Shown in pieces: positions 15,520 through 22,533 of a stretch of DNA of 33,495 nt (positions are counted from its first letter, which is position 1; the number at the start of each line of letters is the position of its first letter). Below the pieces are notes generated by a model. It was not told the origin of the DNA. It made no database searches and worked only from the letters and a program-made list of their open reading frames with translations. Source of the stretch: Actinomadura kijaniata NBRC 14229 (GTDB lineage Bacteria > Actinomycetota > Actinomycetes > Streptosporangiales > Streptosporangiaceae); NCBI RefSeq assembly GCF_001552175.1, contig NZ_BCQR01000142.1:1-33495 (forward strand), read 5' to 3'. Made by a program: the position numbers and the translations under genes.

Positions 15520-18500
15520 TCAGCCGGCGCGGCGGCGCCGGTTGAGGCGGGCCCGGCCGGCGCGCAGCCGCGCGGCCTCGGGCGCCGGGGCGTGCGGGCG
15601 GCGCGGTTCGGGCGCCTTGGTGAGGTGGCGGGCCAGGGCCGCGATCGTCGGGTGCTCGTACAGCGCCACCAGGGGCAGCGGGCCTCCGAAGTCCTCGGTG
15701 AGGCGGGCGTGGGCCGCCGCCAGCGCGAACGAGTTGCCGCCGAGGTCGAAGAAGTTGTCGTGGACGCCGACCCGGTCGAGGTCCAGGACCTCCTGCCAGA
15801 CGGCGGCGATCCGGCGTTCGGTGTCGTCGCCCGCCGGGACCGGACGCGCCGTCGCGGTGGCGGCCGGCGGTTCGGGGAGCGCGGAGCGGTCGACCTTGCC
15901 TCCGGCGGTCACCGGGAGCGCGGCCAGGGCGACCAGCGCCGACGGCACCAGGTGCACCGGCAGCCGCCCGGCGAGGAACGCCCGCAGGTCGGCCGGGACC
16001 TCGACCGGTCCCGCCGGGTCCGCGCCGGCCGAGCGCGGCACGACGTACCCGACCAGGCGGCGGTCGCCGTCGGCCGGGCCGCCGCGCGCCGCGACCACCG
16101 CCCGGGTGATCTGCGGGTGCGCGCACAGCGCGGCCTCCACCTCGGCGGGCTCGATGCGGTAGCCGCGCACCTTGAGCTGTTCGTCCAGGCGGCCGAGCAC
16201 CTCCAGCGCGCCGTCGTGGCGCCAGCGGGCGCGGTCCCCGGTGCGGTGCAGGCGCAGGCCGTCGGCGAACGGGTGCGGCACGAAGCGTTCGGCGGTGAGG
16301 TCGGGGCGGCCCAGGTAGCCGCGGGCCAGGCCCGCGCCGCCCAGGTACAGCTCGCCGCCGACGCCGGGCGGGACGGGCCGCAGGTCCTCGTCGAGCACGT
16401 ACGCCTCCAGGCCGTCGATCGGGGAACCGATCGGCACGGTGGCGCCGGTCACCGGGCCCTGGACGCGGTGCGCGACCGCCGTGACGGTGGTCTCGGTCAG
16501 CCCGTAGGCGTTGATCACCGGGATCGGGTGCCTCCGGCACCAGGCCCGCAGCGTCCCGGCGTCCACGTTCTCGCTGCCGACGACCAGCAGCCGCAGCCGG
16601 GAGGGGGTGTCGCCGGTGAGGGAGGCGGCCCACTGCTGCCAGTAGCTCGCGGGCAGGTTGGCGACGGTGACCTCGCCCTTCTCTAGAACGGCGGTCAGGG
16701 CGTGCGGCGGCGGGGGCGGCCCGGGCAGCGGCACCACGCAGCCTCCCGCCAGCCAGGTCGGGAAGATCTCCTCGGCCGCCACGTCGAAGCCGAAGCCGGC
16801 GAACTGCAGCACGCGGTCGTCCGCGGTCAGCCCGAACATCTCCCGCATCGCCCGCGCGTGGTTGGCCAGGGATCCGTGGGAGACGCCGACGCCCTTGGGC
16901 GCCCCGGTCGAACCGGAGGTGAAGATCGTGTACGCGAGGTCCCCGGCCGCCGCGCCCCGGCTCTCGTCTTCGCCCTCGTTCTGGTCCCCGTCCTGGTCCC
17001 CGTCCGGCGCGTCGATGTCCAGCGAGCGGACGGGGACGCCGTCCAGCCGGTGCGCCACGCCGCCCCCGGTGATCACCAGTTCGCCGCCCGCCGTGCCCAG
17101 GACCCGTTCCAGGTGCGCGGGCGGGTGGGCGGCGTCGAGCGGCAGGTAGGCGGCCCCGGCCTTGAGGACGCCGAGCAGCGCCACCAGCACCTCCAGGCCG
17201 CGCGGCAGCATGATGCCGACCACGTCCCCGCGCCGCGCCCCGGCGGCGCGCAGGCGGCGCGCCAGCCGGTCGGCCCGGGCGTCGAGGTCGGCGTAGCTCA
17301 GCGGCGTCCCGTCCAGGCACGCGGCGGGCGCGTCCGGTGTCCGGGCGGCCTGCCGTGCGAACAGCTCGTGCACCGGCACGTCCATCGGGTGCGCCGCCCG
17401 GCCCCGGGCCCAGTCGCGCGTGACCAGGGCCTCCTCGCGGTCGTCCAGCAGCGGCAGGCTCGCCACCGGCAGGGCCGGGTCCGCGACCGCCGCCGTCAGC
17501 AGCCGGGTGAAGCGGGCGGCGAGCCGTTCGATCGTCCCGGCGTCGTACAGCTCGGTGCTGTAGTTGACGGTGACCTCCAGGCCCCGCCCGTCCGGCGCCT
17601 TCACGATCATGAAGTCCAGGTCGAACTTGGCGGTCGGGGGCGCCGCCATCGCGACCTCGGCGGTCAGCCCCGCGAAGCGCGGAGCGGCCAGCGGCCGCGG
17701 GTCGAAGGTGAACATGACCTGCACCAGCGGGGTGTGGCTGGGGTCGCGGTCCAGCCCGAGCCCCTCCACCAGCGCCTCGAACGGCAGGCCCTGGTGCCCC
17801 AGCACGGCCAGCGTGGCGGCGCGGACGCGGGCCACCAGTTCCTCGAACGTCGGGTCGCCGCTCAGGTCGGCGCGCACCGGCACCGTCGTCACGAAGAACC
17901 CGATCAGCGACTCCAGCTCCGGTTCGGAGCGGCCGCCCACCGGCGTGCCGACCAGCAGGTCGCGGTTCCCCGACAGCCTTCCCAGCAGCGCGGCGTAGGC
18001 GGCGAGCAGGACCATGTAGGCGCTCGACCGGCGGGTGCGCGCGAACGCGCCCACCGCCGCCGCCAGCTCCTCGGGCAGCCGGAACACGTGGGTGGCCCCG
18101 GCCGTGCCGCGCACCGCGGGCCGCGGCCGGTCGGCGCCCGGCGGCGCGATGGCGGTCGGCGCCCCGTCCAGGTGCCGCCGCCACCAGGCGAGCTCGTCCT
18201 CGTCCACCGGCCGCCGCCGCTGCTCGGCCGCGTAGTGCCCGTACTGGACGGGCGGGGCGGGCGGTGCCTCGGCCCCGCCGTAGTAATCGGCGAGCTCGTC
18301 GAACAGCAGGTGCATCGACTCGGCGTCGCACACGATGTGGTGCAGGACGACGACCAGGAGGTGCTCGTCGGTGCCGAGCCGCAGCAGCCGGGCGCGCATC
18401 AGCGGCCCGGCGGCGAGGTCGAACCGCTCCGCCGCCCAGGCGTCGACCAGCGTGCGCCGATGCCGGTCGCGTTCCGCGCGCGTCAGGCCGGTGAGGTCGA

Positions 18501-18753
18501 CCAGGGGCAGGACGGGCGGGCGGGGGTCGGCCACCCTCTGGTACGGCTCGCCCCCGCGCTCGGGGAACGTCGTGCGCAGGATCTCGTGGCGGGCCACCAC
18601 CCGTCCCAGCGCCTCCGTCAGGGCCTCGACGTCGAGCGCGCCCGTCAGGCGGACCACGAAGGGGACGTTGTAGGAGGTGTCGCCGGGATTCAGCCGGTCG
18701 AGGAACCAGAGCCCGCGCTGCGCGTAGGACAGCGGGTGGTCTGTTTTTGGCAT
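15520..18753 (-). CDS. NRPS module C-A-T
   Basis: 1077 residues, first gene of the cluster. Condensation domain (about 5-430): SYAQRGLWFLDRL, HHIVCDA with catalytic His 139 (Ala replaces the usual Gly after Asp), and GFFVTTVPVR. Adenylation domain (about 450-985): FTSGSTGAPKG, FDVAAEEIFPTW, NAYGLTETT (Leu replaces Pro of GPTE), RTGDRARW, VRGYRIEPAEVE and GGKVDR. Carrier: DNFFDLGGNSF with Ser 1008. The specificity pocket read by eye is about D-V-E-N-L-V-A-V-T-K, which I cannot match to a known code. An acidic insert of GDQ/E repeats (about residues 590-607) precedes A3. No epimerase or thioesterase. ATG 18753 has GGGAG 7 nt upstream; the ATG 7 codons earlier lacks one. Confidence 0.95.
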   Translation of the reverse strand: MPKTDHPLSYAQRGLWFLDRLNPGDTSYNVPFVVRLTGALDVEALTEALGRVVARHEILRTTFPERGGEPYQRVADPRPPVLPLVDLTGLTRAERDRHRRTLVDAWAAERFDLAAGPLMRARLLRLGTDEHLLVVVLHHIVCDAESMHLLFDELADYYGGAEAPPAPPVQYGHYAAEQRRRPVDEDELAWWRRHLDGAPTAIAPPGADRPRPAVRGTAGATHVFRLPEELAAAVGAFARTRRSSAYMVLLAAYAALLGRLSGNRDLLVGTPVGGRSEPELESLIGFFVTTVPVRADLSGDPTFEELVARVRAATLAVLGHQGLPFEALVEGLGLDRDPSHTPLVQVMFTFDPRPLAAPRFAGLTAEVAMAAPPTAKFDLDFMIVKAPDGRGLEVTVNYSTELYDAGTIERLAARFTRLLTAAVADPALPVASLPLLDDREEALVTRDWARGRAAHPMDVPVHELFARQAARTPDAPAACLDGTPLSYADLDARADRLARRLRAAGARRGDVVGIMLPRGLEVLVALLGVLKAGAAYLPLDAAHPPAHLERVLGTAGGELVITGGGVAHRLDGVPVRSLDIDAPDGDQDGDQNEGEDESRGAAAGDLAYTIFTSGSTGAPKGVGVSHGSLANHARAMREMFGLTADDRVLQFAGFGFDVAAEEIFPTWLAGGCVVPLPGPPPPPHALTAVLEKGEVTVANLPASYWQQWAASLTGDTPSRLRLLVVGSENVDAGTLRAWCRRHPIPVINAYGLTETTVTAVAHRVQGPVTGATVPIGSPIDGLEAYVLDEDLRPVPPGVGGELYLGGAGLARGYLGRPDLTAERFVPHPFADGLRLHRTGDRARWRHDGALEVLGRLDEQLKVRGYRIEPAEVEAALCAHPQITRAVVAARGGPADGDRRLVGYVVPRSAGADPAGPVEVPADLRAFLAGRLPVHLVPSALVALAALPVTAGGKVDRSALPEPPAATATARPVPAGDDTERRIAAVWQEVLDLDRVGVHDNFFDLGGNSFALAAAHARLTEDFGGPLPLVALYEHPTIAALARHLTKAPEPRRPHAPAPEAARLRAGRARLNRRRRAG

Positions 18754-19180
18754 GGGTCGTCTCCCAGTCCGCACAGGAATACGGATGTGAATGGCCGAAG
18801 GGTCGTCTACAGGCGCATGCGGTATTCACCGGCACCCGGGGATGGCGGCTTTCGCATGGGGTTCAGAAATTGGATGCCGCCCGGCGCCCGGCCGTTGGGA
18901 CCTGTTCGCCGAACGGCCGTATGCGGCCACATCCCCTACCCCGGGCCTGCTGGGAGCACCGGGTGGTGGCGGTCTTTTCCGTCAGCTCTTTCCCGCTTCG
19001 CCAAGTCGGCCCCCTGCCGAATCCATTCGAAGACGGTGCGGTCTTTCCCTCCGGAAAAACATCGTGGAAAACCCGTACACGGGTACCGGGAAAGCCTTCC
19101 CGAGCCTTCGGATTACCTAGGCAATGGGGCAGCCGTGGCAAGAGCCCATGGGCCGGGGCTCATGGGCGGGGCTCATGGTG
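18754..19180. other. intergenic control region of the NRPS-PKS operon, no gene seen
   Basis: About 430 bp of visibly lower GC with no credible gene; a 92-codon minus frame (18863-19141) has no family likeness or actinomycete codon bias. It must hold the promoter of the cluster, but I could not assign -35 and -10 elements. Two similar segments on the minus strand, GGGAAAGACCGCACC near 19042 and CGGAAAAGACCGCCACC near 18970, about 70 bp apart, could be regulator half-sites. GTTCGCCGAAC near 18905 is a short dyad. Confidence 0.5.
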
Positions 19181-19202
19181 GCCGCGCGTGACGGCGCGCG
19201 GC
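19181..19202. terminator. hairpin downstream of the TetR gene
   Basis: Perfect 8-bp stem, GCCGCGCG (19181-19188) with CGCGCGGC (19195-19202), and a 6-nt loop, 51 bp past the tetR stop. A second possible stem, GAGCCC with GGGCTC, lies at about 19143-19163. No T tract. Confidence 0.45.
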
Positions 19203-19257
19203 GGCCGGTGGTCAGCGGCCGGTGGTCAGCGGCCGGTGGTCAGCGGCCGGTGGTCAG
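19202..19257. repeat. 14-bp tandem repeat, four perfect units, at the tetR stop codon
   Basis: CGGCCGGTGGTCAG is repeated four times without a mismatch at 19202, 19216, 19230 and 19244. The last unit contains the TetR stop (TGA of the minus strand, 19254-19256). The unit is not a multiple of three, and each copy places a TGA on the minus strand. It looks like recent slippage downstream of the gene. Confidence 0.9.
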
Positions 19258-19835
19258 CGGTAGGAGTCGATGAGCCGGGCCAGGTGCCGGCCGGCCAGGC
19301 GCAGGGGCGTCTCGCTCTGGGAGACCTGGGCGGACATCTCCGCGCCCTCCAGCGCGTTGATCACCGTGTGGGCGAGGTCGTCGGCCACGTCCTCGGGCAG
19401 GCCCGAGCGGCGGAGCCGGTCGGCGACCAGGGCGCGCCAGCGGGCGAAGGCCTGCTCGGCGGCGCGCTGGATCTCCGGCACGCGCCCGGCGCTCTCCAGC
19501 GCGGTGGTGGTGATGGGACAGCCGTCGGTCCATCCGGAGTCGCGCAGGCCCTCGGCCAGCTCGTCGGCGCACAAGATGATCGCCTCCGCCGGGTCGTCCA
19601 CCCGCTCCAGCGTGGCGCGCAGCAGGTCGCCGAACTCCCGGTCCCCGTGGCGGACGGCCTCGACCGCCAGCTCCGTCTTGCCGCCGGGGAAGAAGTGGTA
19701 GACCGAGCCGAGGGTGGCCTGGGCCTCCCGGGAGATCTGCTTGAGGCCGGTCGCCTCGTAGCCCTGCCGCTGCATGAGGCGGGAGGTGGCCCGGACGATC
19801 CGTTCCCTGGTGCCGATCTCGTGCTTGGTCCCCAT
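19254..19835 (-). CDS. TetR-family repressor (YxaF/LmrA-like)
   Basis: 193 residues. The N-terminal helix-turn-helix reads TRERIVRATSRLMQRQGYEATGLKQISREAQATLGSVYHFFPGGKTEL. The C-terminal domain, with DGCPITTTALE and FARWRALVADRLRRSG, resembles the LmrA/YxaF group. It is divergent from the imine-reductase gene across an 88-bp promoter region holding two copies of a near-palindromic site, so it probably represses itself and that gene. On its own strand TACGAT lies exactly 6 nt before the ATG, suggesting a leaderless transcript. The ligand is unknown. A role in the NRPS-PKS cluster, whose first gene starts about 500 bp away, is possible but not shown. Confidence 0.92.
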   Translation of the reverse strand: MGTKHEIGTRERIVRATSRLMQRQGYEATGLKQISREAQATLGSVYHFFPGGKTELAVEAVRHGDREFGDLLRATLERVDDPAEAIILCADELAEGLRDSGWTDGCPITTTALESAGRVPEIQRAAEQAFARWRALVADRLRRSGLPEDVADDLAHTVINALEGAEMSAQVSQSETPLRLAGRHLARLIDSYR

Positions 19836-19852
19836 GGCGCCATCGTAGTGGG

Positions 19853-19908
19853 TAGAACGCTCGTTTTAGAACTGTGCTAGCGTCCCGCTGAGTAGAACGT
19901 TCGTTTTA
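19853..19908. promoter_or_regulatory. two TetR operator copies between divergent genes
   Basis: TAGAACGCTCGTTTTA (19853-19868) and TAGAACGTTCGTTTTA (19893-19908) differ at one base and lie 40 bp apart. Each is a near-palindrome of the form TANAACG-NN-CGTTNTA. The first lies in the promoter facing tetR. The second lies just upstream of GAGGGG, the ribosome binding site of the reductase gene. One site per promoter is the simplest reading. Confidence 0.8.
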
Positions 19909-19925
19909 GACGAGGGGACACACCC

Positions 19926-20786
19926 ATGACCGTCGCATCCGTCACCGTCATCGGCCTCGGCCCCATGGGGCAGGCGATGGCCGCCACCTACCTGGACCGG
20001 GGCTACGAGGTCACCGTGTGGAACCGCACGCCGGGCAAGGCCGACGGGCTGGTGGCCCGCGGCGCCCGCCGCGCGGACACCGTGGAGGCCGCACTGCGGG
20101 CCAACGACCTGGTGGTGCTGAGCCTGACCGACCACACCGCCGTGCACGCGATCCTGGAGCAGGCTCCCGCCGCCCTGGCCGGGCGGACCGTGGCCAACCT
20201 GACCTCCGACACCCCGGACCGGGCGCGCGAGACGGCCGAGTGGCTCGCCGCCCGCGGCGCCGTGCAGCTCACCGGGGGCGTGCAGGTGCCGCCCCCGGGC
20301 ATCGGCGCCCCGGAGGCCATGACGTACTACAGCGGTCCCGAGGAGGCGGTCGAGACCCACCGGGCCGCGCTGGAGGTCCTGACCGGCATCGAGTACCTCG
20401 GCGAGGACCCGGGCCTGGCCGCGCTGTACTACCAGATCGGGATCGACATGTTCTGGACCGGGCTGGCGGGCTACCTGCACGGCCAGGCGGTCGCGCAGGC
20501 CAACGGCATCTCGGCGCGGGAGTTCCTGCCCCGCGCCGTGAAGACCATGGACTTCCGGTACTTCCTGGAGTTCTACGCCCCGCGCATCGACGCCGGCGAC
20601 CACGGGGGCGACGTGGACAACGTGGCCATGGGGGTGGCCAGCCTGGAGCACGTGCTGCACACCGCGCGGGCGTCCGGGGTGGACGGCTCCCTCCCGGCGG
20701 CGGTCCTGGAGCTGTTCCGCCGCGCGGCCGACGCCGGGCGCGGCGGGGACAGCCTCACCAGCCTGACCGAGGTGCTCAAGGCGTAG
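19926..20786 (+). CDS. imine-reductase-family NAD(P)H oxidoreductase
   Basis: 286 residues. The N-terminal Rossmann fold is GLGPMGQAMAATYLDRGYEVTVWNRTPGK; Asn-Arg-Thr after the second strand favours NADPH. The segment GGVQVPPPGIGAPEAMTYYSG is the imine-reductase version of the motif that reads DAPVSGG in hydroxyisobutyrate dehydrogenases, and the inter-domain helix (DPGLAALYYQIGIDMFWTGLAGYLHG) also fits imine reductases. These enzymes reduce cyclic imines such as pyrrolines to amines. The gene is divergent from tetR and probably induced when that repressor is released. Lying between an NRPS-PKS cluster and a ClpP pair, it could be a tailoring enzyme, or a stand-alone detoxification gene. GAGGGG about 8 nt before the ATG supports the start. 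Confidence 0.87.
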   Translation: MTVASVTVIGLGPMGQAMAATYLDRGYEVTVWNRTPGKADGLVARGARRADTVEAALRANDLVVLSLTDHTAVHAILEQAPAALAGRTVANLTSDTPDRARETAEWLAARGAVQLTGGVQVPPPGIGAPEAMTYYSGPEEAVETHRAALEVLTGIEYLGEDPGLAALYYQIGIDMFWTGLAGYLHGQAVAQANGISAREFLPRAVKTMDFRYFLEFYAPRIDAGDHGGDVDNVAMGVASLEHVLHTARASGVDGSLPAAVLELFRRAADAGRGGDSLTSLTEVLKA

Positions 20787-20804
20787 CGGCCCGGGGCGCC
20801 GCGG

Positions 20805-21131
20805 TCAGCGCGTGAAGCCCGGGGGGCGCAGGGGGCCGGACGGGCCGGGCGGGCCGGGGGGCCGGAGTTCGGCCGCGATGCGCATCGGGGACGCGTGGTG
20901 GGGCCGTTCCGCGCCGTGCTTGGCGGGGTGCTCGGCGGGGTGCTGCTCCCCCACGCCCGTCAGGTCGACGCGTCCGGACTTCACCAGGCGCAGCAGCTCC
21001 AGGTCCTCGGGCGACACCAGCGCGGCCACGGGGCGTCCGTGACGGGTGAGGACGACCTCCTCACCTCCGTAGACGACCCGGTTGATCAGGTCCGCCAGGA
21101 CCTTCCGCGCCTCCGTCACCGCAATATCCAC
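20805..21131 (-). CDS. Phd/YefM-type antitoxin, orphan, with unusual tail
   Basis: 108 residues. Residues 1-50 (DIAVTEARKVLADLINRVVYGGEEVVLTRHGRPVAALVSPEDLELL) are a standard Phd/YefM DNA-binding antitoxin. The usual C-terminal toxin-binding segment is replaced by a His/Pro-rich and then Gly/Pro-rich stretch (about 62-108). No Doc, YoeB or PIN toxin gene adjoins it. GTG 21131 lies exactly 6 nt after TAGGAT, consistent with a leaderless transcript. It may be a free-standing transcription factor, or a relic. It is divergent from the clpP pair and shares 94 bp of upstream DNA, so it might influence that promoter (inference). Confidence 0.8.
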   Translation of the reverse strand: MDIAVTEARKVLADLINRVVYGGEEVVLTRHGRPVAALVSPEDLELLRLVKSGRVDLTGVGEQHPAEHPAKHGAERPHHASPMRIAAELRPPGPPGPSGPLRPPGFTR

Positions 21132-21186
21132 GCGTTCATCCTATAGCGAACACGCTCGGACCACCCTTCACCACCGACTCCTTAGA

Positions 21187-21203
21187 ATGTACATTTTGTA
21201 CAT
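21187..21203. promoter_or_regulatory. 17-bp dyad over the clpP promoter
   Basis: ATGTACA, TTT, TGTACAT: a perfect 7+7 bp inverted repeat. A plausible promoter has -35 TTCACC (21167-21172), a 17-bp spacer and -10 TACATT (21190-21195), so the dyad covers the -10. That is the position of a repressor site. The sequence does not match the ClgR or PopR sites I recall from Streptomyces. Confidence 0.65.
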
Positions 21204-21225
21204 CAATGATCTTGAGGAGGCGCGC

Positions 21226-21876
21226 ATGCCGAAGTTCGAGCAGCCGACCGGGGCCGGCGGCGGGAAATCCGACACCTACTGGGGACGCTCGCGGGCCTCG
21301 GTCACCGCACCCGAGGCGCGGCTCGGCGGGGAGCTGCTGTTCCAGCGCCTGCTGGGCCGGCGCATCGTGTTCCTGGGACAGGAGATCGACGACGACGTCG
21401 CCAACCGCGTGTGCGCGCAGCTCCTGCTGCTGTCCTCCGACGACCCCCGGCGCGACATCACCGTCTACATCAACTCCCCCGGCGGAGTCGTCGACTCGGG
21501 GATGGCCATCTACGACATGATGCGGTTCGTGCCCAACGACATCTCCACCGTCGGGCTGGGCATGGCCGCCTCGATGGGCCAGTTCCTGCTGTGCGCGGGA
21601 ACCCCCGGCAAGCGCTACGCCCTGCGGCACACCCGCATCATGATGCACCAGCCGCACGGCGGCATCGGCGGCACGGCCTCCGACATCCAGATCCAGGCCG
21701 AGCAGACGCGGTACCTGAAGCGCACGCTGTTCGAGCGGATCGCCCAGCACACCGGACAGCCCGTCGACAAGATCACCGCCGACGCCGACCGCGACCGCTG
21801 GTTCACCGCCGACCAGGCCCTGGAGTACGGGTTCGTCGACCACGTGGTCGACAGCGTCGACCGGGTGGGCTCGTGA
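21226..21876 (+). CDS. clpP: ClpP protease subunit, first of an accessory pair
   Basis: 216 residues. The catalytic triad is present: Ser in GLGMAASMGQFLLCAGTPGKR, His in IMMHQPHGG, and Asp in the ADADRDRWF segment. INSPGG is the substrate-binding strand. IGGTASDIQIQAEQ is the handle region seen in the actinobacterial accessory ClpP type. The first 35 residues form an extra N-terminal stretch, perhaps a propeptide. ATG 21226 has a strong GAGGAGG 5 nt upstream; the frame open to 21082 crosses the promoter and was not used. No tig or clpX is adjacent, unlike the housekeeping pair. It should form a barrel with its partner and need a ClpX or ClpC ATPase encoded elsewhere. Confidence 0.95.
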   Translation: MPKFEQPTGAGGGKSDTYWGRSRASVTAPEARLGGELLFQRLLGRRIVFLGQEIDDDVANRVCAQLLLLSSDDPRRDITVYINSPGGVVDSGMAIYDMMRFVPNDISTVGLGMAASMGQFLLCAGTPGKRYALRHTRIMMHQPHGGIGGTASDIQIQAEQTRYLKRTLFERIAQHTGQPVDKITADADRDRWFTADQALEYGFVDHVVDSVDRVGS

Positions 21877-22496
21877 CCCCCCACGGCGCCGAGGGGCGCT
21901 ACGTCATGCCCTCGTTCGTCGAGCGGACCGCCTTCGGCGTCAAGGAGACCAGCCCCTACAACAAGCTGTTCGAGGAACGCATCATCTTCCTCGGCTCACC
22001 GGTCGACGACACCGCCGCCAACGACGTCACCGCCCAGCTGCTGGCACTGGAGGGCATGGACCCCGACCGGCCCATCAACCTGTACGTCAACTCGCCCGGC
22101 GGGTCGCTGACGGCCATGATGGCGATCCTGGACACCATGCGCTACGTGCGCCCCGAGGTGGAGACCACCTGCGTGGGGCAGGCCGGATCGGCGGCGGCCA
22201 TCCTGCTGGCGGCCGGCACGCCCGGCAGGCGCGCGGCGCTGGTCAGCTCCCGCGTCCTGCTGCACGAGCCCGCCGTCGACGCCTCCCGGGGCTCCTCCGC
22301 CGACCTGGAGATCCAGGCACGCGAGGTGCTGCGGCTGCGCGAGCAGATGGTGCGGGTCCTGGCCGAGGCGACCGGCCGGGACGCCGACCGGATCGAACGC
22401 GACCTGTCACGCCACCGCTACTTCACCGCCGCCGAGGCCAAGGAGTACGGCCTGATCGACACGGTGCTGACCACACGGACCGGCACCTCCCGCTGA
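21873..22496 (+). CDS. clpP: ClpP protease subunit, second of an accessory pair
   Basis: 207 residues from a GTG overlapping the previous stop by 4 bp (GTGA). GRYVMPSFVERTAFG just after it resembles actinobacterial ClpP2 N-termini, which favours this start over ATG 21906. Triad: Ser in GQAGSAAAILLAAGTPG, His in VLLHEPAVD, Asp in ERDLSRHRYF. Glu follows His where HQP is usual, and the handle (ASRGSSADLEIQA) is divergent, so the active-site surroundings differ from the ClpP2 I recall. NSPGGSLTA is conserved. Coupled translation points to a hetero-tetradecamer. Two roles fit: a clpP3-clpP4-like accessory protease, or an inhibitor-resistant copy protecting the producer of the neighbouring cluster. 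Confidence 0.95.
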   Translation: MTPHGAEGRYVMPSFVERTAFGVKETSPYNKLFEERIIFLGSPVDDTAANDVTAQLLALEGMDPDRPINLYVNSPGGSLTAMMAILDTMRYVRPEVETTCVGQAGSAAAILLAAGTPGRRAALVSSRVLLHEPAVDASRGSSADLEIQAREVLRLREQMVRVLAEATGRDADRIERDLSRHRYFTAAEAKEYGLIDTVLTTRTGTSR

Positions 22497-22503
22497 ACGC
22501 GCC

Positions 22504-22527
22504 GGCGGCGGCCCCAAGGCCGCCGCC
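22504..22527. terminator. bidirectional hairpin terminator
   Basis: Perfect 10-bp stem, GGCGGCGGCC (22504-22513) with GGCCGCCGCC (22518-22527), loop CCAA. It sits 8 bp after the clpP stop and faces the convergent E1 gene. Confidence 0.75.
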
Positions 22528-22533
22528 CCACGC

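Noticed and set aside
18863..19141. 92-codon minus-strand frame before the NRPS gene
   Set aside because: No codon bias or motif, and it occupies the likely promoter region of the cluster.
16702..19191. An 829-codon plus-strand frame opposite the NRPS gene
   Set aside because: Antisense to condensation and adenylation motifs; no recognisable protein features.
21226..22496. Housekeeping clpP1-clpP2 locus
   Set aside because: The usual neighbours tig and clpX are absent, and the second subunit's active-site surroundings diverge. It cannot be fully excluded without the rest of the genome.
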